Made by a program: the position numbers and the translations under genes
Source of the DNA: Hymenobacter sp. H14-R3
GTDB taxonomy: Bacteria; Bacteroidota; Bacteroidia; Cytophagales; Hymenobacteraceae
DNA length: 64,000 nt
Assembly: GCF_030063445.1 (NCBI RefSeq)
Contig: NZ_JASITD010000014.1
Location: forward strand, 62,001 to 126,000
Direction: 5' to 3'
Notes under the pieces: generated by a model
The model's database searches: none
Told to the model about the DNA's origin: nothing
The model's input: the letters and a program-made list of their open reading frames with translations, nothing else
Shown here: piece after piece, positions 42,203 to 53,247 of the stretch
Layout of the letters: every line of letters starts with the position of its first letter
Position numbering within the stretch: the stretch's first letter is position 1

Positions 42203-43387
42203 ATGACTGCTTCTCTTCTCAAAGCCGGGGCTGCGCTCTCGGCCGCCGGCCTGCTGCTGGCCAACTGCAACGGCAACGACTCGGCCACCAACAAGGCGCG
42301 CGGCACCATGCCCGCCGACTCTACGACGGCCCACGTGCCGGCGCCGGTGCCCGCCAATTCGCCGCTCACCATCGTGGCCGAATTTCCCGACCCGCAGGTA
42401 ACGGGCGTGGCCGTGGCGCCCGGCGGCAAAATATTCGCCTTTTCGCCGCGCTGGGACTATAACCCCACCTTCCCAGTGGCCCTGGTGGGAGCCAACAGTA
42501 CCCTCACGCCGTACCCCGACGCGAGCTGGTGCACCTGGAACGACTCGGTAAAAGCGGAGCCCCAGAAGCACTGGATTTGCCCGCAGGCCGGCTACGTCGA
42601 TAGCCAGGGCATGCTCTGGATAGTTGACCCCGCCGCGCCCGGCCTCAAGTTCACGGTGCCCGGCGGCGTGAAGCTGGTGAAAACCGACCCCAAAACCGGC
42701 CAGGTCCTCCAAACCATCCTGTACCCCGAGCGCGTGGCCCCGCGCCATTCGTACCTCAACGATGTGCGCATCGACCTGCAAAACAACTACGCTTACCTCA
42801 CCGACTCGGGCACCGGCGCGCTGGTCGTCACCGACCTCAAAACCACCAAGTCGCGCCAGCTGCTGGCCAAGCAGCCCTCCACGCTCCCTGATAAAGACTT
42901 CATTACCAAGGCCCAGGGCACGGCCTTGTACGACCCCACCGGCAAGCCCGGCGCCTTCAAAGCCGATGGTATTGCGCTCAGTACCGATAATCAGTACCTC
43001 TACTACCGCGCCTTATCGGGCCACTCCCTTTACCGCATCAAAACTGCGGTATTGCGCAACGCGGCCCTCACCGAGGCCCAGGTAGAAGCTGCCGTGGAGA
43101 AGCTGGCCGATGCGCCGGCCTGCGACGGTATGGAAATGGATAGCAAGAATAACCTCTACCTCACGGCCTTCGAAAACGCGGAGATACTGCGCCGTACGCC
43201 GGATGGTAAAATAGAAACGCTGGTGAAGGAAGCCCGCCTCGAATGGCCCGATACCTTCGCCTGGGACCCCGATGGCAAGTCCATCTACTTCACCACGTCG
43301 GCCATTCACAAAACGCCGCATTGGAACAAGGGCGTGGGGCAGCCCCGCGAACCCTACCGCATCTACAAAATGGCGCTGGCAAAATAG
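42203..43387 (+). CDS. Major royal jelly / yellow-family beta-propeller protein
   Basis: The 394-residue precursor has an N-terminal hydrophobic segment ending LLLANC, an atypical lipobox (Asn before Cys22). The propeller follows with the family's marks: VTGVAVAPGGKIFAFSPRWD, YVDSQGMLWIVDPAAPG, YLNDVRIDLQNNYAYLTDSG, GIALSTDNQYLYYRALSG and AEILRRTPDGKIE. Family members bind small amines or act on dopachrome-like molecules. In bacteria the substrate is unknown. Its 3' end overlaps the convergent 3D-domain gene by 25 bases. Confidence 0.88.
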   Translation: MTASLLKAGAALSAAGLLLANCNGNDSATNKARGTMPADSTTAHVPAPVPANSPLTIVAEFPDPQVTGVAVAPGGKIFAFSPRWDYNPTFPVALVGANSTLTPYPDASWCTWNDSVKAEPQKHWICPQAGYVDSQGMLWIVDPAAPGLKFTVPGGVKLVKTDPKTGQVLQTILYPERVAPRHSYLNDVRIDLQNNYAYLTDSGTGALVVTDLKTTKSRQLLAKQPSTLPDKDFITKAQGTALYDPTGKPGAFKADGIALSTDNQYLYYRALSGHSLYRIKTAVLRNAALTEAQVEAAVEKLADAPACDGMEMDSKNNLYLTAFENAEILRRTPDGKIETLVKEARLEWPDTFAWDPDGKSIYFTTSAIHKTPHWNKGVGQPREPYRIYKMALAK

Positions 43388-44058
43388 TTGCCGCCTTTAT
43401 CGCTGGCCAAAAAGCTCCTATGCATGCGCAGCGCGCTGGCCACTGGCCGGCGCGTTCGCAGGCGGCTCAGGCTGGCAATTGGCCGGGTGTGGTCTTTCTG
43501 CGTCCGGCCAGGGGGCGCGTTGGCGGTTACGCTCGGTGCCTTAGTAACTAATTGTATCTTAACGTCTTTGGTAAAAATATCTACTTTCTCGTTCGGGTGA
43601 GTCAGGATGTCCATGCAGTGCCGGTGGCGCTTGTTCATGGTATCGTGCACCGTGTACACCCCGTCGAGCTTTGGCGAAATGCCCCGTACCAGCACCTTGT
43701 CGCCGTAGTCGAACTTGCCGCCCCAGCGCGTCAGCAAGTCGTTGGAGAGGGCCATCCAGCGCGTTTTGCTGCTGTAGTGGCGCTTAATGCGCGAGTTATC
43801 GGCCGTTACAAACGGCTCGTTGTCGGTTTGGCCCGGCACAGCCTGGTAAGCCGTAGCCGTAACGGTAAAGGTGCGGGAGCTGGTTTTGAGCAGCTTTTTC
43901 TTCTTTGTGGTGCGCGTTACCATCCGGTGGCTACGGCCCGCTGAAGCGATAAAAGCAGAAATATTGGCGGTAGGGGCCGCCGTTTCGGCTGGGTGAGGCG
44001 CGGTAATCAGCGCCACGGCAGCTAGCAAAATATTTGCAACTAATTTAACATTATCCAT
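43363..44058 (-). CDS. Exported 3D-domain (double-psi beta-barrel) protein
   Basis: The 231-residue precursor has a signal sequence (VANILLAAVALITAPHPAET) and a 3D domain at about residues 62-165. The marks are FTVTATAYQAVPGQTDNEPF, WMALSNDLL, KVLVRGISPKLDGVYTVHD and the CMDI sequence near the end, including the Asp of the 3D motif. Relatives include MltA C-terminal domains and RlpA, which bind or cleave peptidoglycan glycans. A role in cell-wall turnover is plausible. The last 60 residues are basic and poorly conserved. The stop region overlaps the neighbouring gene. Confidence 0.82.
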   Translation of the reverse strand: MDNVKLVANILLAAVALITAPHPAETAAPTANISAFIASAGRSHRMVTRTTKKKKLLKTSSRTFTVTATAYQAVPGQTDNEPFVTADNSRIKRHYSSKTRWMALSNDLLTRWGGKFDYGDKVLVRGISPKLDGVYTVHDTMNKRHRHCMDILTHPNEKVDIFTKDVKIQLVTKAPSVTANAPPGRTQKDHTRPIASLSRLRTRRPVASALRMHRSFLASDKGGNYFASAIL

Positions 44059-44446
44059 TCATAAAATAGTGACTCTTGCGCCAGTTAGGCCCGGCGTTCT
44101 GGGCGTTCTGCCTGCCAAATTATTCGGGCAGAAAATCACTAACAATGAATAAGATAGAATGGTTTTGGGTAATCTTATTGTCCAACAAACACTAGCGCTA
44201 TTAGCTTAGGGTGAGCCTTGTAGTTGGAAAAATTCTATCCAAACCGGGCTGGTTTCTCAACCAGAATCAGGTGCCGGAGCTGCCGTGCCGTGGGCAAAAG
44301 GCTGCCCTTGTGCACTAACATGGGGCAGCCAGGTAGGCGGATATCCTGGCTAATTCAGTTAAATTGGCCAACCATCGGCACCCTAGCCAGTAAGCTATGT
44401 AGCTAATAAACTGACTGTCAGTAAAATTTGTAAACCCGAATACAGG
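44059..44446. other. Intergenic region without a recognised gene
   Basis: About 450 bases separate the 3D-domain gene from sucA. The region is AT-richer than its neighbours, which suits promoters for both. A 60-codon plus-strand frame (44224-44406) has codon use unlike the surrounding genes and is not taken as real. Nothing else is seen apart from the sites listed separately. Confidence 0.55.
44410..44422. promoter_or_regulatory. Perfect short palindrome upstream of the sucA promoter
   Basis: ACTGACTGTCAGT has six-base perfect arms around one T, about 25 bases upstream of the putative -33 box. The location fits an operator. The regulator is unknown. Confidence 0.35.
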
Positions 44447-44478
44447 TTTCGTGCTTGCTGCCAGCTAGTTTACTTTTG
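44447..44478 (+). promoter_or_regulatory. Promoter for sucA
   Basis: A -33-like TTTC (44447-44450) is 20 bases upstream of TACTTTTG (44471-44478), an exact TAnnTTTG. Transcription would start near 44485, 27 bases before the ATG. Confidence 0.55.
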
Positions 44479-44511
44479 CATTGCTTTCGCCTGACCCTTC
44501 AAATTCCCGCA

Positions 44512-47442
<2,931 letters not shown>

Positions 47443-47680
47443 CTGTAACAACCGAAGCGCAAATCCAGGTTGTGGTTTAGCGCATTGCGTGAGTATCTGC
47501 GCCGTGTATAATTGTTCTGTATGGTGCAGGTATTCAAGTAATTAGCACCTCGCCACAGCTGCCCTGCCTACAACGTATGCGCTGCTCGACGCAGCGGCGG
47601 CCCTCTACCAGACTTTTACGCAGCGCATTCGGCAAAGCCTGACGTAATTCTTTCCTTTGCCAAAATTCCCGCTCCTTACT

Positions 47681-49360
47681 ATGCCCACCGAAATCAAAAT
47701 CCCCGCCGTCGGCGAATCCATCACCGAAGTCACCATTGCCAAGTGGCTCAAGAAAGACGGCGAGGCCGTGAAGCGCGACGAGGTTATCGCCGAGCTGGAA
47801 TCGGACAAGGCCACGTTTGAGCTGCCCGCTGAGGCCGACGGCGTGCTCAAAATCCGCGTGGCGGAAGGCGAAACGATTAACATCGGCACGGTCATCGCCG
47901 AGCTCGATGGCGCGGGCAGCGGCAACGCGGCCCCGGCTAGCGCCCCGGCCGCCGCCGCGCCCGCCGCTGCCAACGACCCGCTAAGCAAGGGCGAAGAGAA
48001 TCCGCAGGCCAGCGACCAGGCCGGCTACGGCGGCACCCCCGCCGACCGCCCCGACGCTGACCCCAGCACTCCCGGTGCGGCCTCGGCTGCCCCCATTGCC
48101 CCCGCCGCCGGCGGCAGCAGCTCGCTGGAGATGAAGATTCCCGCCGTAGGCGAATCCATCACCGAAGTAACGGTGGCTAAGTGGCTGAAGCCCGACGGCG
48201 CGCAAGTAGCTCGTGATGAGGTAATTGCAGAATTAGAGTCGGATAAAGCCACGTTTGAGCTGCCCGCCGAGGCCGAAGGCATCCTGCGCCACGCCGTGCA
48301 GGAAGGCGAAACCATCAGCATTGGGGCCGTTATTGCCCGCATTGAGGGTGGGAGCGGCACGGCGGCTGTGGCACCAGCGGCCAGCGCGCCGTCCGCGGCG
48401 GCGGCTACCCCTGCGTTGGCCCAGCCAACCAGCGCCAGTGCCACCACCTACGCCACGGGCGTGCCTTCGCCGGCCGCCGGCAAAATACTGGGTGAGAAAG
48501 GCATCAACGCCGCCGACGTAGCCGGCACCGGCCGCGACGGCCGCATCACCAAAGACGACGCTCAGAACGCCCAGGCCAAGCCTGCGGCTCCTGCTGCCGC
48601 ACCGGCCCCCGCGGCTGCCCCGGCTAGCCAGCCGGCCGCTGCCCCCGCCGCAACCGGCGAGCGTGGCCAGCGCCGCGAACGCATGAGCAACCTGCGCAAA
48701 ACGGTGGCTCGCCGCCTGGTGTCGGTGAAGAATGAAACGGCTATGCTCACCACCTTCAATGAGGTGAACATGCAGCCTATCATGGACTTGCGCACCAAGT
48801 TCAAGGATAAGTTCAAGGAGAAGAAGGGCGTGGGCCTCGGCTTCATGTCGTTCTTTACCAAGGCCGTGTGCGTGGCCCTGCAAGAGTGGCCCGCCGTGAA
48901 CGCCTACATCGACGGCGGCGACATCGTGTACTCCGATTTCTGCGACATCAGCATTGCCGTATCGGCCCCCAAGGGCCTCGTGGTGCCCGTGATTCGCAAC
49001 GCCGAGAAGCTGAGTTTTGAGGGAATCGAGAAGGAAGTGGTGCGCCTCGCCGGCCTGGCCCGCGACAACAAGCTCACCATCGAGCAGATGACGGGTGGCA
49101 CGTTCACCATCACCAACGGCGGTATTTTCGGCTCCATGATGAGCACGCCCATTATCAACGCGCCGCAGTCGGCCATTTTGGGTATGCACAACATCATTCA
49201 GCGCCCCGTGGCCGAGAACGGCCAGGTGGTTATCCGCCCCATGATGTACCTGGCCCTGAGCTACGACCACCGCGTGATTGACGGCCGCGAGTCGGTGTCG
49301 TTCCTGGTGCGTGTGAAGGAGCTGCTCGAAGACCCGACCCGCCTGCTGCTCGGTGTTTAA
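47681..49360 (+). CDS. sucB: Dihydrolipoyl succinyltransferase E2 with two lipoyl domains
   Basis: The 559-residue E2 core of the 2-oxoglutarate dehydrogenase complex has two closely similar lipoyl domains with modified lysines Lys43 and Lys189 (both in [12 protein letters not shown]). They are separated by an Ala/Pro linker. A peripheral subunit-binding domain follows ([20 protein letters not shown]), then the catalytic domain with [10 protein letters not shown] and active-site His530 in [15 protein letters not shown]. Many sucB products have one lipoyl domain. The start [13 protein letters not shown] at 47681 matches the lipoyl domain. It lies 240 bases after sucA without an obvious terminator between them. 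Confidence 0.95.
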   Translation: MPTEIKIPAVGESITEVTIAKWLKKDGEAVKRDEVIAELESDKATFELPAEADGVLKIRVAEGETINIGTVIAELDGAGSGNAAPASAPAAAAPAAANDPLSKGEENPQASDQAGYGGTPADRPDADPSTPGAASAAPIAPAAGGSSSLEMKIPAVGESITEVTVAKWLKPDGAQVARDEVIAELESDKATFELPAEAEGILRHAVQEGETISIGAVIARIEGGSGTAAVAPAASAPSAAAATPALAQPTSASATTYATGVPSPAAGKILGEKGINAADVAGTGRDGRITKDDAQNAQAKPAAPAAAPAPAAAPASQPAAAPAATGERGQRRERMSNLRKTVARRLVSVKNETAMLTTFNEVNMQPIMDLRTKFKDKFKEKKGVGLGFMSFFTKAVCVALQEWPAVNAYIDGGDIVYSDFCDISIAVSAPKGLVVPVIRNAEKLSFEGIEKEVVRLAGLARDNKLTIEQMTGGTFTITNGGIFGSMMSTPIINAPQSAILGMHNIIQRPVAENGQVVIRPMMYLALSYDHRVIDGRESVSFLVRVKELLEDPTRLLLGV

Positions 49361-49385
49361 TAAGTATTGAATTGAATTGAATTAT

Positions 49386-49420
49386 GGAAAGGCTGCCTTC
49401 AGTGAGGGCAGCCTTTTTTT
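49386..49420 (+). terminator. Intrinsic terminator after sucB
   Basis: The stem AAAGGCTGCC/GGCAGCCTTT around TTCAGTGA is followed by a run of seven T. Confidence 0.9.
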
Positions 49421-49473
49421 AATGAATAACGTATTAATTAAAATACTGATAAATAATGACTTAGCGTGAAATA

Positions 49474-49645
49474 TTGCCTTACGGTAGGTGTTTGTACGCG
49501 TGGTTGAAAAATGCGTACCTAACCCAAATTGCAGACTATACATCTGGTTCAGAAAAACCGCTTTCCGTAAAACCCGGCTGCCTTGCGGCTCAGCTTTACC
49601 TACTTATCAGGAGGGGCGCCAGCCAGTTGGTCGGCGCTCTTTTTG
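49474..49645 (+). ncRNA. Candidate small RNA in the sucB downstream gap
   Basis: After an AT-rich stretch (49420-49475) comes a hairpin with GTACGC/GCGTAC arms (about 49483-49518). About 95 bases later there is a stem GGCGCCAGCC/GGTCGGCGC followed by TTTTTG that looks like an intrinsic terminator (about 49613-49645). No convincing protein is encoded on this strand: a 60-codon frame here has poor composition. Promoter-like upstream, structure and terminator suggest a transcript of 150-200 bases. It does not match an RNA family that I recognise. Confidence 0.3.
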
Positions 49646-49754
49646 ATTTTGTATAAGTAAAAACCCCGTTGGTAAGCTACCAGAGAGAGTTAGGGTGAGC
49701 AATACAGGCCACTTTCAGGCCGGAACATCCTGGGCAGTGAGAATACCTCGGCGG

Positions 49755-49931
49755 CTAGGCTTTGGCGTCCGACATGGGCACGCCTCTGGCCGGGATGCGG
49801 TGCAACCACCTGCTACTGGCCCAGCTTGTAGGCAGTGCCGATGCCACGGCTAGTGACCCAGCCCGGCCCACCAAAACGACGAACAACACCAATGAAATAA
49901 AGCCTAAACCCGCTGGCAAAGGGCCGCGCAC
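49755..49931 (-). CDS. Possible small single-helix membrane protein
   Basis: A short frame from GTG 49931 encodes 58 residues with a good membrane helix (GLGFISLVLFVVLVGRAG) and a tail ending IPARGVPMSDAKA. No ATG is available. The frame stays open another 30 codons upstream to a TAG. Support is limited to the hydrophobic pattern and GC-rich third positions. It could equally be a decayed fragment. No family is recognised. Confidence 0.25.
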   Translation of the reverse strand: MRGPLPAGLGFISLVLFVVLVGRAGSLAVASALPTSWASSRWLHRIPARGVPMSDAKA

Positions 49932-49998
49932 CCATGAAAGCTCGTAGCGCGATGATGAGCCGCGCAGGGGCTTGGCGCAGGCATAAAGCTTTGCTGCT

Positions 49999-50042
49999 CG
50001 CTACACGCAGCGCCTCGACCGGCCGGGGCGTTGCGTGTAGCG
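49999..50042. repeat. GC-rich inverted repeat downstream of the PH-domain gene
   Basis: Arms CGCTACACGCAGCGCC and GGCGTTGCGTGTAGCG pair around a 12-base loop that contains CCGGCCGG. It lies just beyond the stop of the gene at 50071 and may mark its transcript end, although no T run follows. Confidence 0.65.
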
Positions 50043-50070
50043 GTAACTCGTGCCTACGTTTCGCGGTGCC

Positions 50071-50451
50071 CTACCCAAGCACATGCTGGGCCAAGATGCG
50101 CTGCACATCGTAGATGTTGACCTGTTTTGTGAACTTACGCGTGACGCTGGGCAGTGACTCACTGGAAACCCAAATCTTCAATTCAGCGTCGAGGTCTAAG
50201 TGGCCGGCAGTCTCCACCGCAAAGCGCGAAATGCTCTTGTAGCCCACCGATAGATACGCTATTTTCCTGCCGGTCAGACCCTGCTTATCTACCAATATGA
50301 GGCGCTTATTGGTGAAGATAAACACATCGCGCAGGAGCTTGAACCCAATTTCAATGGCTTCGCCCTCGGCTAATAATATTCCATACTCAGCTTGTAGCTC
50401 GGTGGGCTGAGCTACCCCAGCGTTACCGAGAATTGCGGAAAAAAGTCCCAT
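50071..50451 (-). CDS. Bacterial PH-domain protein (YvbH/DUF1696 type)
   Basis: The 126-residue soluble protein fits the bacterial PH domain family bPH_3. Marks are ILLAEGEAIEIGFKLLRDVFIFTNKRLILVDKQ (split here as EIGFKLLRD, VFIFTNKRLILVDKQ), then LSVGYKSISRFAVET and LKIWVSS. Such proteins form rings or bind unknown ligands, with no known enzyme activity. It begins MGLFSAILGNAG. It is preceded by a small gene and a terminator and seems to stand alone. Confidence 0.8.
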   Translation of the reverse strand: MGLFSAILGNAGVAQPTELQAEYGILLAEGEAIEIGFKLLRDVFIFTNKRLILVDKQGLTGRKIAYLSVGYKSISRFAVETAGHLDLDAELKIWVSSESLPSVTRKFTKQVNIYDVQRILAQHVLG

Positions 50452-50502
50452 TAAGTATTCAAATAAAGTGAGTAGTAAAAGTAGCGAGAATTCATGAAAA
50501 GC

Positions 50503-50538
50503 AAAGAGCCCTGCTAGCGTGTGCTGGCAGGGCTCTTT
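50503..50538 (-). terminator. Intrinsic terminator downstream of the small gene at 50540
   Basis: The stem AAAGAGCCCTGC/GCAGGGCTCTT with a CTAGC/GCTGG-type loop is flanked by A and T on both strands. It could serve the gene on its right and insulate the PH-domain gene. Confidence 0.8.
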
Positions 50539-50539
50539 A

Positions 50540-50764
50540 CTAAGCTGTTCTGTGTTCGATGATAAGACTCAAAAGCAGGTGATTCCGGTTGCTAAGAAGA
50601 CCGTAATCGCCTGTCTGACATGTGGTATGCTGTATCGAAATAATCTCGCTGGCGGGATAGGCCCTTCGAAACTCCTGCAGCAGATTAGCAAAAGCATCTC
50701 GCACACCCAGCGTGCCGAAGTTTGCAGCATACATATCGTACCTTCTTTCTGCGGTGTTTGCCAT
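50540..50764 (-). CDS. Small hypothetical protein
   Basis: From the ATG at 50764 the product has 74 residues: MANTAERRYDMYAANFGTLG, then a helix (DAFANLLQEFRRAYPASEI) and a short strand region ending LLLSLIIEHRTA. The frame is open 23 codons further upstream. It has no signal peptide. Composition is like a folded cytoplasmic protein, but codon use is less GC-rich than in neighbouring genes, so it may be recently acquired or weakly expressed. No family is recognised. Confidence 0.5.
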   Translation of the reverse strand: MANTAERRYDMYAANFGTLGVRDAFANLLQEFRRAYPASEIISIQHTTCQTGDYGLLSNRNHLLLSLIIEHRTA

Positions 50765-50994
50765 TGCCCGTAAACTATATAAGTGAGCCGCTAAGTTACT
50801 AAAAAGACTGCCGCTCCATTTGCGCCGGCTCACTCCCTAAAGAGGGCCATCTAGCCACCAGCCCTCCATGGCTGCCAGCCTTGCGTTGGCGCAAATAAAC
50901 CAGTACCGACGGCCAGCTTTACGTTCGGAGACCCCAAGCGCAACATCTTGTGCCGCAGTAAGTAAAGCTTGGTCTATTAACCAGGAGCAAAAAC

Positions 50995-51028
50995 CAAAAA
51001 TACCCTCTGGGATTTTTCCAGAGGGTAT
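50995..51028 (-). terminator. Terminator after tRNA-Val
   Basis: The stem ATACCCTCTGG/CCAGAGGGTAT around a seven-base loop is followed, on the minus strand, by TTTTT. It lies six bases from the tRNA 3' end. Confidence 0.85.
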
Positions 51029-51033
51029 CAGGG

Positions 51034-51107
<74 letters not shown>

Positions 51108-51235
51108 GGGGCTGGGTGGCACGACGGGCGCGCCGGGCGTAAAAGTACGCCGCTGGGCCCATTGCCAGCTGCGCGGGCCGCAACTTTTGGCTGCGGCCCG
51201 CGCAACTGGGCGGGCCGGGCGTTTTCTTTGTGGCT

Positions 51236-51730
51236 ATGCTACTGCTTTCTACGCTGCCGGCCGCGCCGGCCTGGCTGGCCGCCTACCAGCACCACGAGCT
51301 GCTGCTGAGCCGGGGCCTGAGTGTGCTGGGCGTGTGGGCGCTGCTCAACCTCACCTTCAGCGGCTACGAGCTGCCACGCACCGACCGCCGCACCTGGCAC
51401 CACCACTTCCACCTCATGAACTGCGGCTGGGGCTTCATCAACGCTATTTTGGCGGCTGTGGGCATCCTGCGCACGCACCCCGGCCACCCGCCCGCGGGCT
51501 TCTCGCCCGCCGCCGCCCTGGCCGAGATGCACTTCACCGGGCAGGTATTCCTGTTTAACGCGGCCCTCGACGTGGGCTACCTCCTCGTGGGGGTATGGCT
51601 GCTGCGCCGCACCGCCTCCCCCGCCGCCAAGCGGCCCGAACGCCTGCACGGATACGGCCGCTCGGTGCAGATGCAAGGGCTTTTTCTGCTGGTCTTTGAT
51701 ACCGTAATGTACTTATTATTAAAGTATTAG
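51236..51730 (+). CDS. DUF6992 family membrane protein
   Basis: The 164-residue protein has four hydrophobic segments (near residues 2-15, 25-45, 60-80, 105-125) and a last one at 145-163 (FLLVFDTVMYLLLKY). The conserved patch HHFHLMNCGWGFINAILA and the later FNAALDVGYLLVGVWLL fit DUF6992, a Bacteroidota inner-membrane family of unknown function. The ATG at 51236 is preferred. A GTG two codons earlier is also open. It stands alone next to tRNA-Val. Confidence 0.78.
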   Translation: MLLLSTLPAAPAWLAAYQHHELLLSRGLSVLGVWALLNLTFSGYELPRTDRRTWHHHFHLMNCGWGFINAILAAVGILRTHPGHPPAGFSPAAALAEMHFTGQVFLFNAALDVGYLLVGVWLLRRTASPAAKRPERLHGYGRSVQMQGLFLLVFDTVMYLLLKY

Positions 51731-51750
51731 CTTCGTTATAAAAGTTAGTA

Positions 51751-51866
51751 GAACTTACGCAAGGAGTTGACAAGATAGCTTTCCCGCTGAGTTACGCGGA
51801 GGTAAACCGCTGAGGTTCGCTGAGATTTTCTGATGTACTCAGCTGGAAAGCTACCGTGCGTAAGTC
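51751..51866. repeat. Long imperfect inverted repeat
   Basis: Outer arms GAACTTACGC/GCGTAAGTCC and inner arms ATAGCTTTCCCGCTGAGT/ACTCAGCTGGAAAGCTAC pair around a loop of about 40 bases. It lies between the convergent DUF6992 and DJ-1 genes, beside a separate terminator. Confidence 0.8.
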
Positions 51867-51879
51867 CAGCAAACTTTAC

Positions 51880-51922
51880 AAAAAAGGCGTGCTCTACATA
51901 AGTAAAGCACGCCTTTTTTACA
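51880..51922. terminator. Bidirectional terminator
   Basis: The stem AAAAAAGGCGTGCT/AGCACGCCTTTTTT with a short loop lies between the convergent DUF6992 and DJ-1/PfpI genes. Confidence 0.88.
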
Positions 51923-51937
51923 AGGTTATTTGTGAAG

Positions 51938-52501
51938 CTAAGCGGCTTTGCCGGCTAGCAGCATCTCTTCGATTTTCTTATTGAAGGCATCCAAATCTTC
52001 CGGCTTGCGGCTGGTGATGAAGTTGCCGTCGACTACTACTTCCGAGTCTTGCCACTCGGCACCAGCGTTGCGCAGGTCGGTTTTTACGCTGGGCCAGCTG
52101 GTCATGCGCTTGCCGCGCACTACGTCGGCCTCGATGAGCGTCCAGGAGCCGTGGCAGATGGCGGCCACCAGCTTGCCCGACTGGGCAAACTCGCGAATAA
52201 AATCTACAGCTTTGGGCTCGATGCGCAGCTTGTCGGGGTTAATCTGGCCGCCGGGCAGCACGAGGGCGTCGTAATCGGCCACGCGCACATCGCCGAGCAC
52301 TTTGTCAACGTCCACGCTATCACCCCAGTCAGTTTGGTCCCAACCCTTGATGGAGCCCGACTTGAGGGAAACTACGTGCACATCGGCCCCCTCATTCTTA
52401 AGAAATTTCTGGGGCTCGGTGAGTTCTACTTGCTCAAAGCCATCGGTGGCCAAGATGGCAATGCGCTTGCCTTTGAGCTTATCGCTGCTGAAGAGTGACA
52501 T
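51938..52501 (-). CDS. DJ-1/PfpI-family protein
   Basis: The 187-residue protein has the class I glutamine-amidotransferase-like fold of the PfpI subgroup: GKRIAILATDGFEQVELTEP, DYDALVLPGGQINPD, and the nucleophile elbow LVAAICHGSW with Cys116. Members act as deglycases, proteases or stress chaperones, and which of these applies here is not clear. I used the ATG at 52501 (MSLFSSDKLKGKRI). The open frame upstream is longer by about 96 codons but is non-coding in composition. Confidence 0.92.
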   Translation of the reverse strand: MSLFSSDKLKGKRIAILATDGFEQVELTEPQKFLKNEGADVHVVSLKSGSIKGWDQTDWGDSVDVDKVLGDVRVADYDALVLPGGQINPDKLRIEPKAVDFIREFAQSGKLVAAICHGSWTLIEADVVRGKRMTSWPSVKTDLRNAGAEWQDSEVVVDGNFITSRKPEDLDAFNKKIEEMLLAGKAA

Positions 52502-52599
52502 GGTACGGGTGGAAAAGGAGCCGGCTGGAAAGAGCGTGCCGGGAGTGCGGCATTGTACGCCTCGCACCGGGGCCGGGTTGCTACGGCCGGGCTTTATAG

Positions 52600-53124
52600 T
52601 CAGTCGGGCTGGCCGGCGGCGCGGCGCACCTGCTTCAGCTCGTGGCGCACGGTTTTCACGCGGTGGTCGAAGCCATCGGGCTCGTAGTCGATGCCGGGCA
52701 CGTCGAGCTCGTCGAGCAAGTCCATGAGGGCATCGGCGTGGTCGGTGCGGGTGCCGGCGGGTAGCTTCACAAAGGTCATTTCGGCCCACAGGATGGCCAG
52801 CAGGCGCTGGCCGTCGGCGGTGCGCATCTGCATCTCTATCACCAGGTTGGAGTTATCGAAGTGGATAAGCTGGGTGAGAATGCGCACGATAATGCCTTGG
52901 CGCGCCGGCTTGAGGTAGCTGAGCTGGTGCTTGGTAATGACCCAGGCGGCCTGCTGCTCGCGGGCCAGCTCGCCCATGTTGAGGGTGTAGTGCTCGGCCA
53001 CCTGGTCTTCGCGGGCGTTGAGAAAATAGTCGAGGTAGCGGGCGTTGTTGAGGTGGCCCAGCATGTCACAATCTTGAAAATGAACGCGGTGCTGGGTTTC
53101 GGGAGTGCGCAGAAGAGTAGCCAT
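52600..53124 (-). CDS. Hot-dog fold acyl-CoA thioesterase
   Basis: The 174-residue protein is of the 4HBT type. QHRVHFQDCDMLGHLNNARY carries the catalytic-region Asp and the NAxY pattern, followed by a helix (LDYFLNAREDQVAEHY) and strands (IIVRILTQLIHFDNSNLVIE). It would hydrolyse an acyl-CoA or acyl-carrier thioester in the cytoplasm. The ATG giving MATLLRTPETQHRV was chosen over one 12 codons upstream. It is divergent from the GMC gene. Confidence 0.88.
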   Translation of the reverse strand: MATLLRTPETQHRVHFQDCDMLGHLNNARYLDYFLNAREDQVAEHYTLNMGELAREQQAAWVITKHQLSYLKPARQGIIVRILTQLIHFDNSNLVIEMQMRTADGQRLLAILWAEMTFVKLPAGTRTDHADALMDLLDELDVPGIDYEPDGFDHRVKTVRHELKQVRRAAGQPD

Positions 53125-53247
53125 GCGGCAAAGGTGGGGCGGGGCTGGTATTCGCCCCAACTAGTAGGCGTGCCGACTACTTTGGCCTTTTGCGGCTTAT
53201 CTTTTCAGCCCCAATCACTTGCGCTCGCCTTTTCCCACCCGCCCGCC

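Noticed and set aside
44224..44406. Plus-strand frame of 60 codons upstream of sucA
   Set aside because: Codon use and amino-acid composition (many Arg, Cys, Trp) are unlike coding sequence here, with no supporting neighbour or motif.
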